A stretch of 64,000 nt of DNA from Pseudomonas sp. ok272 (GTDB lineage Bacteria; Pseudomonadota; Gammaproteobacteria; Pseudomonadales; Pseudomonadaceae): positions 183,043 to 247,042 of the forward strand of contig NZ_FOCB01000008.1 in NCBI RefSeq assembly GCF_900109995.1. The letters are read 5' to 3'. Of this stretch, positions 44,581 to 53,767 are shown one piece after another (the first letter of the stretch is position 1; every line of letters starts with the position of its first letter). A model generated the notes under the pieces. That model was not told the DNA's origin, did no database searches, and saw only the letters and a list, made by a program, of their open reading frames with translations. Position numbers and translations under genes: made by a program.

Positions 44581-45828
44581 ATGGACAGACCCCCCCACAT
44601 CGTTACCGACATTTACACCGCACAGCCCAGGCTGCGGGCAGTCAGTTCTAGTGGCGCCACGGTGACACTCTCGGACGGCAAACAGTACATAGACCTGATG
44701 AATGGTAAAGGCAGCGTCACGCTCGGGCACCATCACCCAGTAGTGAATTCAGCGATTACGCGCCATTTACACAGCCGGCTAGCATCGGCGACCTGCTGGA
44801 GCGACCTTCATGAGATGCTCTCAAACCGGATCATCGACGACATCGGAATGGATGAAGCACGGCTTGCCCTATTCAGCACGGGGACGGAAGCCTGCCGGGC
44901 CGCCGTTCAGGTTGCGCGGCAATTCACGGGCCGGCACATCATTGTGAGTGCGGGTTATCACGGCTGGGGCGACTATTGGACCAGCAGCGACTACTTGCTG
45001 GAAGCCAATGCGAGTGGAGTTATTGACTTCTACTTTGTGCCGGAACTGCTGGAACAGGTGCTTGAGCAGCATCGCGGACAAACGGCCATGGTGATTTTGT
45101 CGCCCGACTACGTCCACTTGCAACCGAATACACTTTGTCGGCTGGCGCAGATCGCACGACATGAGGGGGTGCTGCTGTGCTGCGATGACGTCAAGCAAGG
45201 CTACCGCTCGGTGTGCGGCTCCCAATTTTCAGGGAGGGTCGGCTTCCATGCCGATCTGTACACCTTCGCCAAAGGATTGGCGAATGGCCACCGACTGTCG
45301 TGCCTGATGGGCCGACCCGATGTGATGGCGGCGGCGAAGGAGTTTACCTATACCGGCTATTTTGACACGATCCCGATCGTGGCGGCGTTGGCCACGCTGG
45401 ACTACATGGACAGCCACGACGGTTACCAGCGATTGGTCCAATGTGGAGCCACCCTTGCTTCAGAAATGCGTAATATTGTGCAGCGCAGGGAGCTGCCGAT
45501 CGAGATATACGGCGATGGTCCACTGCTGCAAATCGTGGGTGCCACCGAGGCATTGGACCAGGCCTTGTACGCGAATTGCGCCATCGCGGGCTTACTTCTA
45601 TACGAAGGGGACAATCAAGCTATCTCGCTCGCGACCGGCGAAGTGCTTGACGAATTGCTCGAACGTTTCGAGAAAGGACTCACTGCCACTTCGCAACGGT
45701 TCGGAAGAGGCGATCCTGCGTCAATTAGTCCGCAGCGGCGCTTCCAGGCGGCCTTTCACATGATGGACGGAGCCAGCGATGTAGTTCCTGTCGAGGAAGC
45801 GATTCGTTGGATCAAGGGCGCGCGATGA
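44581..45828 (+). CDS. btrB-like: Class III PLP aminotransferase, 6'-aminotransferase-like
   Basis: The 415-residue protein starts MDRPPHIVTDIYTAQPRLRA. PLP sites of the class III (glutamate-semialdehyde mutase-like) fold: FSTGTEACRAAVQ (98-110), SAGYHGWGDYW (123-133), the aspartate pair in CCDDVKQGY (200-208) and the Schiff-base Lys231 in TFAKGLANGH. BtrB, Neo18 and KanB of this class aminate the 6'-oxo group of paromamine to give neamine. The GMC oxidase at 39208 would supply that oxo group. It overlaps the deacetylase gene by ATGA. Confidence 0.85.
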   Translation: MDRPPHIVTDIYTAQPRLRAVSSSGATVTLSDGKQYIDLMNGKGSVTLGHHHPVVNSAITRHLHSRLASATCWSDLHEMLSNRIIDDIGMDEARLALFSTGTEACRAAVQVARQFTGRHIIVSAGYHGWGDYWTSSDYLLEANASGVIDFYFVPELLEQVLEQHRGQTAMVILSPDYVHLQPNTLCRLAQIARHEGVLLCCDDVKQGYRSVCGSQFSGRVGFHADLYTFAKGLANGHRLSCLMGRPDVMAAAKEFTYTGYFDTIPIVAALATLDYMDSHDGYQRLVQCGATLASEMRNIVQRRELPIEIYGDGPLLQIVGATEALDQALYANCAIAGLLLYEGDNQAISLATGEVLDELLERFEKGLTATSQRFGRGDPASISPQRRFQAAFHMMDGASDVVPVEEAIRWIKGAR

Positions 45829-46556
45829 GCTCGTCATCCCTAGCGTCGATGATGGGTAGGCGCATCTTGCTGCTATCACCGCACGCGGATGATATTGCCT
45901 ATTCCATAGGCGGCATCGTCGCGCAGCTTTCCATGCAAGCGGATATCCGTCTCATGACAATCTTCGGTCACAGCGGTTGGGTACTGCCGCAGGCTTTGTG
46001 CGAGAAATCTGTAGATGCGATATCGGTAGAGCGGGAGCGAGAAGATCGTGCGTATTGCGCGCGACGGCGGATCAATTACGACCACCTGTCCTTTCCGGAC
46101 AGCTTCGTGATGGGATATGACAAAGAGACGGAACTTAGCATCTCCGCCACCGATGACCCCAGGACCGAAGGTGTCGTGAACTTGATTCGTAACGCCGTGG
46201 CGCATCGAGTGCCTCAGGTCGTGCTTGCTCCCTGCGGCCTTGGCGGGCATGTCGATCATCAGATCGTCCGAATTGCCGCAGACGCGCTGCATCACGTCGA
46301 AGTCCTTTACTACGAAGACGTTCCCTACAGCTCAAACTTGCCGCTTCCCGAGCTCGAAAGACAGCTTGCCGTTCAAGGCCTAACACCCGCCATGACGGCC
46401 GACATCGAAGTTGTGTTGGAAAGTAAATGCGAGGACATGTGGGGATACCGCTCACAGACCAGTGCATCCACCATCGCTGAGATGCTGCTACATGCCGGTC
46501 GTGTCGGCATCGACACCGCACGATATGCGGAGCGTCTGTGGCGCCGCGTGAACTGA
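45825..46556 (+). CDS. btrD-like: PIG-L family deacetylase, 2'-N-acetylparomamine deacetylase-like
   Basis: The 243-residue protein starts MSSSSLASMMGRRILLLSPH. Zinc ligands of the PIG-L/LmbE family are His20 and Asp23 in SPHADDIAYS, and His145 in GGHVDHQIV; Asp22 is the likely general base. BtrD, Neo16 and MshB remove acetyl from GlcNAc-linked pseudodisaccharides. A partner GT4 transferase is at 37638. The start ATG overlaps the previous stop codon (ATGA), so an in-frame codon six residues earlier is not used. Confidence 0.88.
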   Translation: MSSSSLASMMGRRILLLSPHADDIAYSIGGIVAQLSMQADIRLMTIFGHSGWVLPQALCEKSVDAISVEREREDRAYCARRRINYDHLSFPDSFVMGYDKETELSISATDDPRTEGVVNLIRNAVAHRVPQVVLAPCGLGGHVDHQIVRIAADALHHVEVLYYEDVPYSSNLPLPELERQLAVQGLTPAMTADIEVVLESKCEDMWGYRSQTSASTIAEMLLHAGRVGIDTARYAERLWRRVN

Positions 46557-46653
46557 ATTCGTTCTAGTGAAAGAATTGATCCAGAACAACCGCTGGCTAG
46601 ATCTCGTGGCTGTCCAGGTCAGACCGAATTAACCCTGATTGACGGAGGCATCC

Positions 46654-47928
46654 ATGTTGGAAAAACTAGCAATTTACGGAGGGAAAAGGGTCCACGACGG
46701 GAATTGGCCCAATTGGCCCCAGAGCACTGAGAGCACACAGCGTAATGTTAATGCCGTGCTGGGCGGTCACCGGTGGTCCATCAGTGGTCAATACCGTGGG
46801 CAGCCGTCTTGGGAAGAGCGTTTCGGACACGCGTTTGCTGTTTACACAGGCGCCAGGTATTGCGTGCCGTCCTCGACGGGGACCGCCAGTTTGAGCATGG
46901 CGTTGGAGGCCAGCGAGGTCGGGGCATACGACGAGGTGATCGTGCCAGGTGTGAGCTGGGTTACGTCAGCATCCGCGGTGCTCGGAATCAATGCTATTCC
47001 CGTCCTGACCGACGTGGAGACAAAGACGGGCTGCCTTGATCCCGTGGCAGTTGAACGCGCAATTACGCCGCGTACGCGAGCCATAACTGTGGTGCATCTT
47101 GGATCGGCGGTCGCCGATTTGGATCGCCTGGTGGCGATCGCCCAAGCGCGCTCCATTCCATTGATCGAAGATTGCGCACAGGCACATGGCGCCCGGTACG
47201 CCGGTCGGCATGTGGGTTGCTTCGGTGCGGCAGGTACTTTTTCGATGCAGCACAGCAAGCTGCTGACGAGCGGAGAGGGTGGGGCAGTAATTACCGACAA
47301 CCCGAGCCTCGCACGCCGTCTGGCACATCTGCGGGCCGACGGCCGAACGCTCTCCGCGCAGCCGCCTAGAATGGACGAGATGGCGCTGGTCGAGAGCGCG
47401 GAGATCATGGGTAACAACCACTGTCTCTCCGAATTTCATGCCGCGATCTTGGTGGCGCAACTAGAAGTGTTGGACGAGCAACTGGCACATAGGCGTCGTA
47501 ATGCCGCCGTTCTGGACAGCTTTCTGGTTGCTCTTGGTTTCCTGCCACAGGCTACCTCCCCTCGCACCACGGAACGGGCGTATTACACCTACGTAGTGCG
47601 ATTGCCGCAGTCGATTGTCGAGACCCAGGGCGCTGAACGGTTTGCTGCGGCGCTGTCTGCGGAAATCGGATTGCCCTGCAAGACGATGTACAGCGCGCTT
47701 AACCAGAATCGTCTCTACAAGCCCTTCTCGCGAAACCGGTTCGCGCTGGGCAAGGTATTCACCGATGCGGTCGATCCATCCCGTTATCAGTTGCCTATAG
47801 CGCAAGACTTTTCCAAGTCATGCATCGTTCTGCCTCACCGCATGCTGTTGGCTGATACGAGCGCGATAGAGCATGTGGCTGCCGCTTTCGAAAAGGTAGC
47901 CAGGTTGATAGACAACCGGCGTACTTGA
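46654..47928 (+). CDS. btrS-like: L-glutamine:scyllo-inosose aminotransferase (DegT/DnrJ/EryC1 family)
   Basis: The 424-residue protein starts MLEKLAIYGGKRVHDGNWPN. GGAGG at 46644-46648 sets the ATG at 46654, over a TTG five codons earlier. The PLP lysine is Lys202 in SMQHSKLLTSGEGG; Asp173 in EDCAQAHGA contacts the ring nitrogen; SSTGTASLSMAL (73-84) binds the phosphate. The sequence has the BtrS/StsC/NeoS character of secondary-metabolism inosose aminotransferases. These introduce the first, and in butirosin also the second, amino group of 2-deoxystreptamine. Confidence 0.87.
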   Translation: MLEKLAIYGGKRVHDGNWPNWPQSTESTQRNVNAVLGGHRWSISGQYRGQPSWEERFGHAFAVYTGARYCVPSSTGTASLSMALEASEVGAYDEVIVPGVSWVTSASAVLGINAIPVLTDVETKTGCLDPVAVERAITPRTRAITVVHLGSAVADLDRLVAIAQARSIPLIEDCAQAHGARYAGRHVGCFGAAGTFSMQHSKLLTSGEGGAVITDNPSLARRLAHLRADGRTLSAQPPRMDEMALVESAEIMGNNHCLSEFHAAILVAQLEVLDEQLAHRRRNAAVLDSFLVALGFLPQATSPRTTERAYYTYVVRLPQSIVETQGAERFAAALSAEIGLPCKTMYSALNQNRLYKPFSRNRFALGKVFTDAVDPSRYQLPIAQDFSKSCIVLPHRMLLADTSAIEHVAAAFEKVARLIDNRRT

Positions 47929-48038
47929 GCGGACCGCGCAAGGGGTGCGTTTATCGCATGGTCTTGATATGTCAACGCATCACCCACCATCCGGTAGAGC
48001 GTTTCGCATCAGCCGCGGACTGTCAGTGAGGCTATATT

Positions 48039-49871
48039 TTGCTAAGCTTCTTTGAAAAACTGCTGTACCCGTTTCCTGCCACCGAGCCATCTCCGCCGCC
48101 CCAGGGATTCTTCGTCTTTCTTTGGGTTTGTACGCAGGGAGTACGGGGCAATATCGCAGCCTTGGCGGTACTTACGATAATAATGTCGGCGTTAGAGGTC
48201 CTGCTGATTGCTATGCTCGGGAACATCGTCGACTGGCTCAGTGCCCAGGTGCCGTCGCGTCTGTGGGCTGAGCGCGGCGAGACATTACTATGGCTGGTCG
48301 CCGCGTTGGTGGGCAGCATCGCAGTAGTGGCGCTACAGACTGTCGTCAAACATCAGACTCTCACTGTGAACTTGCCCATGCGGTTGCGGTGGAACTTTCA
48401 CAGGCTGATGTTGGGGCAGAGCATGGCCTTCTATCAGGATGAGTTTGCGGGTCGTATCACGGCCAAGGTGATGCAAACCTCACTTGCAGTGCGCGAAACC
48501 ATTTTCGTGCTGGCCGACGTCATGGTCGCTATGAGTGTATACGTGACGACCATGATCATCCTGGTTGGCGTGCTTGATGTGCAATTGGTATGGCCTTTCG
48601 TGATCTGGCTCGTCCTCTACGTCGTCGCGGTATCCTATTTCGTGCCTCGCCTTGGCAAGTTAGGCAAGGAGCAGGCTGATGCTCGTGCGCTGTTGACGGG
48701 GCGCGTGACCGACGCCTATACCAACATCGCCACCGTCAAACTGTTCTCGCATACACAGCGTGAGGCAGAGTTTGCGCTCGAGGCCATGCGCGAGTTCATG
48801 TACACCGGCTACGGTGAGATGCGGCTGGTGAGTGCCTTTGAGATCGTTAACCATCTCCTGAGCATTGGGCTCACGATTGGCGCGACAGGTACCGCGTTGT
48901 GGCTGTGGTCGCAAGGTGCTGTAGGAGTGGGCGCCGTTGCTGCCGGTACCGCTATGGCGTTGCGGCTGCAGGGCATGTCGCAATGGCTTATGTGGGAGAT
49001 GACTAGCCTATTTGAGAATGTCGGCATAGTGCAGGACGGCATGAAGACGCTGTCGATCCCACCTACCGTTCTGGATACGCCTGACGCCATCGAGCTCGTA
49101 GCAACACGTGGCGAGGTTTGCTTCGAGCGAGTGAGCTTTCGCTACGCCGAATACGGTTGCCGCGTGATCAACGATTTGGACCTCACAATCAAGCCAGGTG
49201 AAAAAGTTGGTCTGGTTGGCCGCTCAGGTGCCGGCAAGTCGACGTTATTGAACTTGCTGCTGCGCTTCCATGATCTAGAAAGCGGTCGCATCTTGATTGA
49301 CGGGCAGAACATCGCACACGCTACACAGAATTCGTTGCGCAGCCAAATCGGCATGGTCACGCAGGACATCTCGCTGCTGCACCGGTCGGTAGCAGACAAC
49401 ATTTCTTACGGCAGACCTGATGCGACGCCGGCGCAGATCGAGGCGGCTGCCCGGCGCGCAGAGGCACACACCTTTATCCGAAATCTCTGCGATGCGAGCA
49501 AGCGTAGCTGTTACGAGGCGCATGTGGGTGAGCGCGGTGTCAAGCTCTCGGGCGGGCAGCGTCAACGTATTGTAATTGCGCGCGTAATGCTTAAGGACGC
49601 GCCGATCCTGCTGCTCGATGAGGCAACCAGTGCACTTGATTCCGAAGTCGAATCCATTATTCAGGAAAGCCTTTTCCAGTTAATGGAAGGCAAGACTGTG
49701 ATCGCGATTGCGCACCGGCTGTCCACCATTGCAGCGATGGACCGTTTGATCGTGCTTGATGGGGGGCGTGTTGTTGAACAGGGCAACCATACGACGCTGC
49801 TTACGCAAGGAGGTCTTTACGCGAGGTTGTGGGCTCGCCAGAGCGGCGGGTTTCTGGGCGACCCAAAATGA
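48039..49871 (+). CDS. ABC exporter, fused permease and ATPase
   Basis: The 610-residue protein starts with TTG at 48039, with GTGAGG eight bases upstream. The N-terminal 330 residues hold about six membrane helices. The ATPase domain has Walker A VGRSGAGKSTLLN, Q-loop GMVTQDISL, signature KLSGGQRQR, Walker B ILLLDEATSALD and switch histidine AIAHRLST. It is an MsbA-like half-transporter that works as a dimer. In this cluster it probably exports the product and may give self-protection. It is 110 bp after the aminotransferase. Confidence 0.9.
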   Translation: MLSFFEKLLYPFPATEPSPPPQGFFVFLWVCTQGVRGNIAALAVLTIIMSALEVLLIAMLGNIVDWLSAQVPSRLWAERGETLLWLVAALVGSIAVVALQTVVKHQTLTVNLPMRLRWNFHRLMLGQSMAFYQDEFAGRITAKVMQTSLAVRETIFVLADVMVAMSVYVTTMIILVGVLDVQLVWPFVIWLVLYVVAVSYFVPRLGKLGKEQADARALLTGRVTDAYTNIATVKLFSHTQREAEFALEAMREFMYTGYGEMRLVSAFEIVNHLLSIGLTIGATGTALWLWSQGAVGVGAVAAGTAMALRLQGMSQWLMWEMTSLFENVGIVQDGMKTLSIPPTVLDTPDAIELVATRGEVCFERVSFRYAEYGCRVINDLDLTIKPGEKVGLVGRSGAGKSTLLNLLLRFHDLESGRILIDGQNIAHATQNSLRSQIGMVTQDISLLHRSVADNISYGRPDATPAQIEAAARRAEAHTFIRNLCDASKRSCYEAHVGERGVKLSGGQRQRIVIARVMLKDAPILLLDEATSALDSEVESIIQESLFQLMEGKTVIAIAHRLSTIAAMDRLIVLDGGRVVEQGNHTTLLTQGGLYARLWARQSGGFLGDPK

Positions 49872-49953
49872 AAGTGTAACGAGGTTGATATCCCAGTTGC
49901 TGGCCCATCTCCGTGCTGCACCACCCCATTCATCGAATCTTGAGTGCTAAACC

Positions 49954-52900
49954 ATGACTACAGACGAGCAGCTCTACGGACCCAAGGTGGACCGTCTTCT
50001 GCGCATTCGGAGGAGCGAATCCCTAGGCAATCTTGTCCTGCCTATTTTCCCGATTGCCCCATTGCCAACCGCAGTGGCGGGCGGCTTGGCACAGACTGAT
50101 GACGCGGTATTGACCTACGCAGCCGCTTTGAAGGAGGCTTTTCCGCAATTGACGCGAAGTGTGGAGGACGTTTGTGGTCCAGCACCTTGGATCGTGCGTA
50201 GTGCAGGTAATGAGGACCTGACGGATCATGTCAATGCCGGTGGCTACGAAAGCCTGATATGTCCCGAGCCACAAGGGTTGATGCGGTGCGTTGCCGCTGT
50301 GGCCATGAGTGGATTGACCGAGCATGCACGACGCCAGTTTGAGCTTTCGGGGCATTACGATCATGTCGAGGCAATTTCATGCTTTGTGCAGCCGTTGCTG
50401 AAGATCGATGTCTGCGACAATGTTGGCCACGATCATTCGCCGTATCTGGACACGGCAGTTCTTGATCACATGGAGGCGGTATGTAACGAGCTGATGCGGA
50501 CATTCGATTTCATAGCGATCGATTGCGAATGGGGTCTTGAGACGGCAGTTGGTTTCGTGTCCGTGACCACCATCATGCCGAGAAACCCACAACTGATGAA
50601 CGTCGCGCATACGATTGGTTTCGGTTTCGCCAGCGCTCAGAATACCGGCCAGCTGGCTACGGCCTTGGTCCTACGTCCGGCTTGCTCAGACCTTAGGCTA
50701 TGGCGCGGGAGCCATCTACGCGCGACGACGGTGCGACGGTTGCATTTACTGCAGGCGCGGCCAGCGTATTTTGATGATGCCTTTCGCGATCGTTATGTGT
50801 TGACCGATGTATGCCATGAAGCGCTGATCGGACGCTACGATGTCGTGGAAGCAAGCTTATTGATGCTAGGTGCACAATCCTTGGGCCGCGCACTGGTGGC
50901 ACCGGACCTTATGAGCGCTTGGCGCCGGTATCTTGCGCTCAGTGCAGGGGAGCAGGCCGACGTAGCGGTGGTGATCGTGGACGAAGGCAGTGCGGAGGAG
51001 CACGCGGGTATCATGTTCCGCCAGCAGAGAATTACCTGCGTCAGGATGGATACTCGACGCACGCCAGCCGGAGCAGACTACGTTGTATTTGACCGCGGCG
51101 TCTGTATTCTCGGCGACTCGACAATGTTGCGATCAATTCAGAGTGAGCTTCGCCGAGAGTTGGTGTTGCCCGATGATTGTGCTCTTGTTTTCACCGATGA
51201 GGTGTTGGTGCCTGGTGGTGAGCTCACGCGGGACTGCGTCGAATTCCTTTCCCAGTTGCGTCGTCTGCCAGTCGCACGAGAGGTCAAGGAACAGCTGTTC
51301 GCGCGTAGTGAACAGCCGATGCCAGCGAGGTGGATTCAACGCGCCGACGGCGTGGTGGAGTCACCCTCTCTACTCGCGGCAATCTGGCGGTCAAAGAACC
51401 CAGGGTATGCCGGCGAATGCTGTGCACTCACTGAGTTTTCGAGAGACTACGAACGTGCCGTCCAGGTGTCGCAGGATGCACCGAAGCGCGAACTGCGCAC
51501 ACTGTTCGCGCTGTCGTCCGTGACACGCACGCTGGTTGGGAGTGGTGACCTTCGAATCGTCATGGCGCTGCTCGACTGTGAAGCGGCGACCTCCTGGGTA
51601 CCGCCGCAAACGTTGCGCCGCCTACTCGATTCGGCCACTGTGCAATTGACGGCGCTTCGGTGCGACAATGCAGTGTTGATTCTTGAAAGCGTGGCCTTCG
51701 TCAGGACGGAGTGTGCACGACTGCCGGTCTATGTGCTGGACGACGCCGTCTCCTACCTTGACGCATTGGCGCACGATCTTGAAGCCGGCTTGTTTGTCGA
51801 AGCGATGCTATCCATCCGTTCATTGGACTTGCCGATCGCAAGTGGAATCCTGCTTATGCGGCAGGCTCTCGATAATCCAGCCGTCCTTGAGTCGGTGGAT
51901 GCATTCCGGCAGTCAGTAGCGTCGTTTAGGGGCATTGTGTCGGGTGACGATGCGACGGCAAGGCTTCCTCAGCAACTCAACGATACTTATTCGACGCTCC
52001 GGGGCAAGCTGTATGAGGCAGGTCTGGAAAATGTCGCCGAGCAGATCAGAGGATCGCTAGTCGAAACTTACGATGCCTCATTGAAAGGGCTGCTGGGGCG
52101 CGCGGTGGAGGAGGGCGACGTCAGCAGCTATCGCTGCTACCTCAAAGTGATGCAATGGTGGATCAAGTTCCTGAGCATCGGATCTCTGTCTGAGCGCGAT
52201 GCCGCAGTGCTTCAGCGCTTTCAAATTTGGCTGCGTCAGTGGACTGATGAAGTGATCCCCGAGTCATTCGAGATGCAGGACCGTAACTGGCAGTTCGAGT
52301 TTGACGCCATTGTTGTTTCCCGCGAGACACCGCAGCGGTACGAGAATCCGCACGTTCTACACAATCTCCTCCACCAATACTCTCTAGCGTGTCTACGGCT
52401 TGATACGCTGGGGCTACCACGGCGGGTACAAGCGCTCGAACGCTTCTGCTCGACGTTTAGTAGTCGTTCGACAAAGGTTCTGCGTTTTGAGCGAGAGTTG
52501 CTCGAGATCCAGATTCCGATGGGAACGCACAAGGCGAGCTACGTATTCACGCCGCGGCAGATCTCGGTAGAGTGGACGGAGCCGCCTGATTGCACTGGCG
52601 GCGAAATCGCTCGGATCCTGGCGTTTGAGGTATTTCTAGATCGATTCCGCATCTGGATGTTTCCAGCGCTGACGATCCGGCGCGAACAAGTGCTGGGTAC
52701 CTGGACCTTATTCATTCGCCTCAACACTCAAGGGTTAGCCCCCTGGGATTTCGAGGAACTCAGGTACTTTGTAGTCGCTACGCGTTTGCTATTCGACGCC
52801 TCTTATGATTTCTCGTATGTCGCCAACGTAGCCGTCGATGGCTTCGCCGAACGTTTTGACGGGTTGGAATGGAAGGCGATAATCACCACGCTGGTGCGGC

Positions 52901-53658
52901 ATCGAGCGGTGCATGAGGACGCTTCGCAGTACGTCGCCTTGCATGCCCTGCCGATGTCGTCGACGGTCGCCGCGATAGCGCAGAGCCGAGTTGTTCGTGG
53001 TCTGCTCTTGCGTTGCCTGCGTAGGGGATTCGATTATTGTCGAGTTTTGATTGATGGGTATGCGCAATGGCTGAATGAGGAGTCCGAGGACAACAGGTTG
53101 TGGTCCAATCGCTATGAGTTGCTCCGCCAAGCTAGCCTTTTTCTGGCTGCCAACTGGCCAAGAGAGGCGCTTTCGGAACTCGCCGGGCGGGGAGTTTTCA
53201 ATGTTGGCGATGATCTGGTTGCAGCTTGTCTGTTCAAACGCTTCGACCTTACTGATGACCTCCAGCAAGTCGTGGCAGCGGGATCATCAGTGCTATCTGG
53301 AATGTCGGGGATGATCGTGCGGCATGCCCCCGAAATTGCCGTAGCGGGCCGTGGCGCATCGTCCTTGGCTGCGCAACTGATCGGCACCGGAATTCGATTT
53401 CGCCGTGCGAAACATTTTTTAGTCGCACGCTTCGGCGATCGCCTTGGTCAGGACGTGTTGGCAGGTCTACTTCGGGACTTGGATACGGTTCCATGGGGAC
53501 ATATAGAAGACGCTGAACAGGTCATCCAGGCGCAGATTTCGATGTGTGGGCCTGTCTGTCGATTTGAACTAGAAAAAGGCATCGATTGGACGACGTTAGA
53601 TTCGTGGCGGACTCTTGTGCAGAGGCGACCGGCCTACTTGGGGGTGACCGAGTGTTGA
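49954..53658 (+). CDS. Large protein with PEP-synthase/dikinase-like ATP-grasp and phosphohistidine regions
   Basis: This 1234-residue protein starts MTTDEQLYGPKVDRLLRIRR. Residues about 20-275 resemble the nucleotide-binding domain of PEP synthase and rifampicin phosphotransferase: VRSAGNEDLTDHVNAGGYES (81-100), AIDCEWGLETAVG (188-200) for the usual DIEW, and LLQARPAY (265-272). Residues 335-395 resemble the swivelling domain; His350 in EGSAEEHAGIMFRQ is the candidate phosphocarrier. No PEP/pyruvate barrel is visible, and the last 830 residues match nothing I know. It ends the rightward operon 82 bp after the ABC exporter. Drug or intermediate phosphorylation is a possible role, as inference only. 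Confidence 0.6.
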   Translation: MTTDEQLYGPKVDRLLRIRRSESLGNLVLPIFPIAPLPTAVAGGLAQTDDAVLTYAAALKEAFPQLTRSVEDVCGPAPWIVRSAGNEDLTDHVNAGGYESLICPEPQGLMRCVAAVAMSGLTEHARRQFELSGHYDHVEAISCFVQPLLKIDVCDNVGHDHSPYLDTAVLDHMEAVCNELMRTFDFIAIDCEWGLETAVGFVSVTTIMPRNPQLMNVAHTIGFGFASAQNTGQLATALVLRPACSDLRLWRGSHLRATTVRRLHLLQARPAYFDDAFRDRYVLTDVCHEALIGRYDVVEASLLMLGAQSLGRALVAPDLMSAWRRYLALSAGEQADVAVVIVDEGSAEEHAGIMFRQQRITCVRMDTRRTPAGADYVVFDRGVCILGDSTMLRSIQSELRRELVLPDDCALVFTDEVLVPGGELTRDCVEFLSQLRRLPVAREVKEQLFARSEQPMPARWIQRADGVVESPSLLAAIWRSKNPGYAGECCALTEFSRDYERAVQVSQDAPKRELRTLFALSSVTRTLVGSGDLRIVMALLDCEAATSWVPPQTLRRLLDSATVQLTALRCDNAVLILESVAFVRTECARLPVYVLDDAVSYLDALAHDLEAGLFVEAMLSIRSLDLPIASGILLMRQALDNPAVLESVDAFRQSVASFRGIVSGDDATARLPQQLNDTYSTLRGKLYEAGLENVAEQIRGSLVETYDASLKGLLGRAVEEGDVSSYRCYLKVMQWWIKFLSIGSLSERDAAVLQRFQIWLRQWTDEVIPESFEMQDRNWQFEFDAIVVSRETPQRYENPHVLHNLLHQYSLACLRLDTLGLPRRVQALERFCSTFSSRSTKVLRFERELLEIQIPMGTHKASYVFTPRQISVEWTEPPDCTGGEIARILAFEVFLDRFRIWMFPALTIRREQVLGTWTLFIRLNTQGLAPWDFEELRYFVVATRLLFDASYDFSYVANVAVDGFAERFDGLEWKAIITTLVRHRAVHEDASQYVALHALPMSSTVAAIAQSRVVRGLLLRCLRRGFDYCRVLIDGYAQWLNEESEDNRLWSNRYELLRQASLFLAANWPREALSELAGRGVFNVGDDLVAACLFKRFDLTDDLQQVVAAGSSVLSGMSGMIVRHAPEIAVAGRGASSLAAQLIGTGIRFRRAKHFLVARFGDRLGQDVLAGLLRDLDTVPWGHIEDAEQVIQAQISMCGPVCRFELEKGIDWTTLDSWRTLVQRRPAYLGVTEC

Positions 53659-53767
53659 TTTGTCGTGCGGACCCGAGAGCCGATACCGGATCTAGGCACG
53701 GCTGCCACAGGACGATATTTCCTGACGTGTCCTGCGAGCCGGTGGCTCTGATCTGCGGTGCCCCCCT

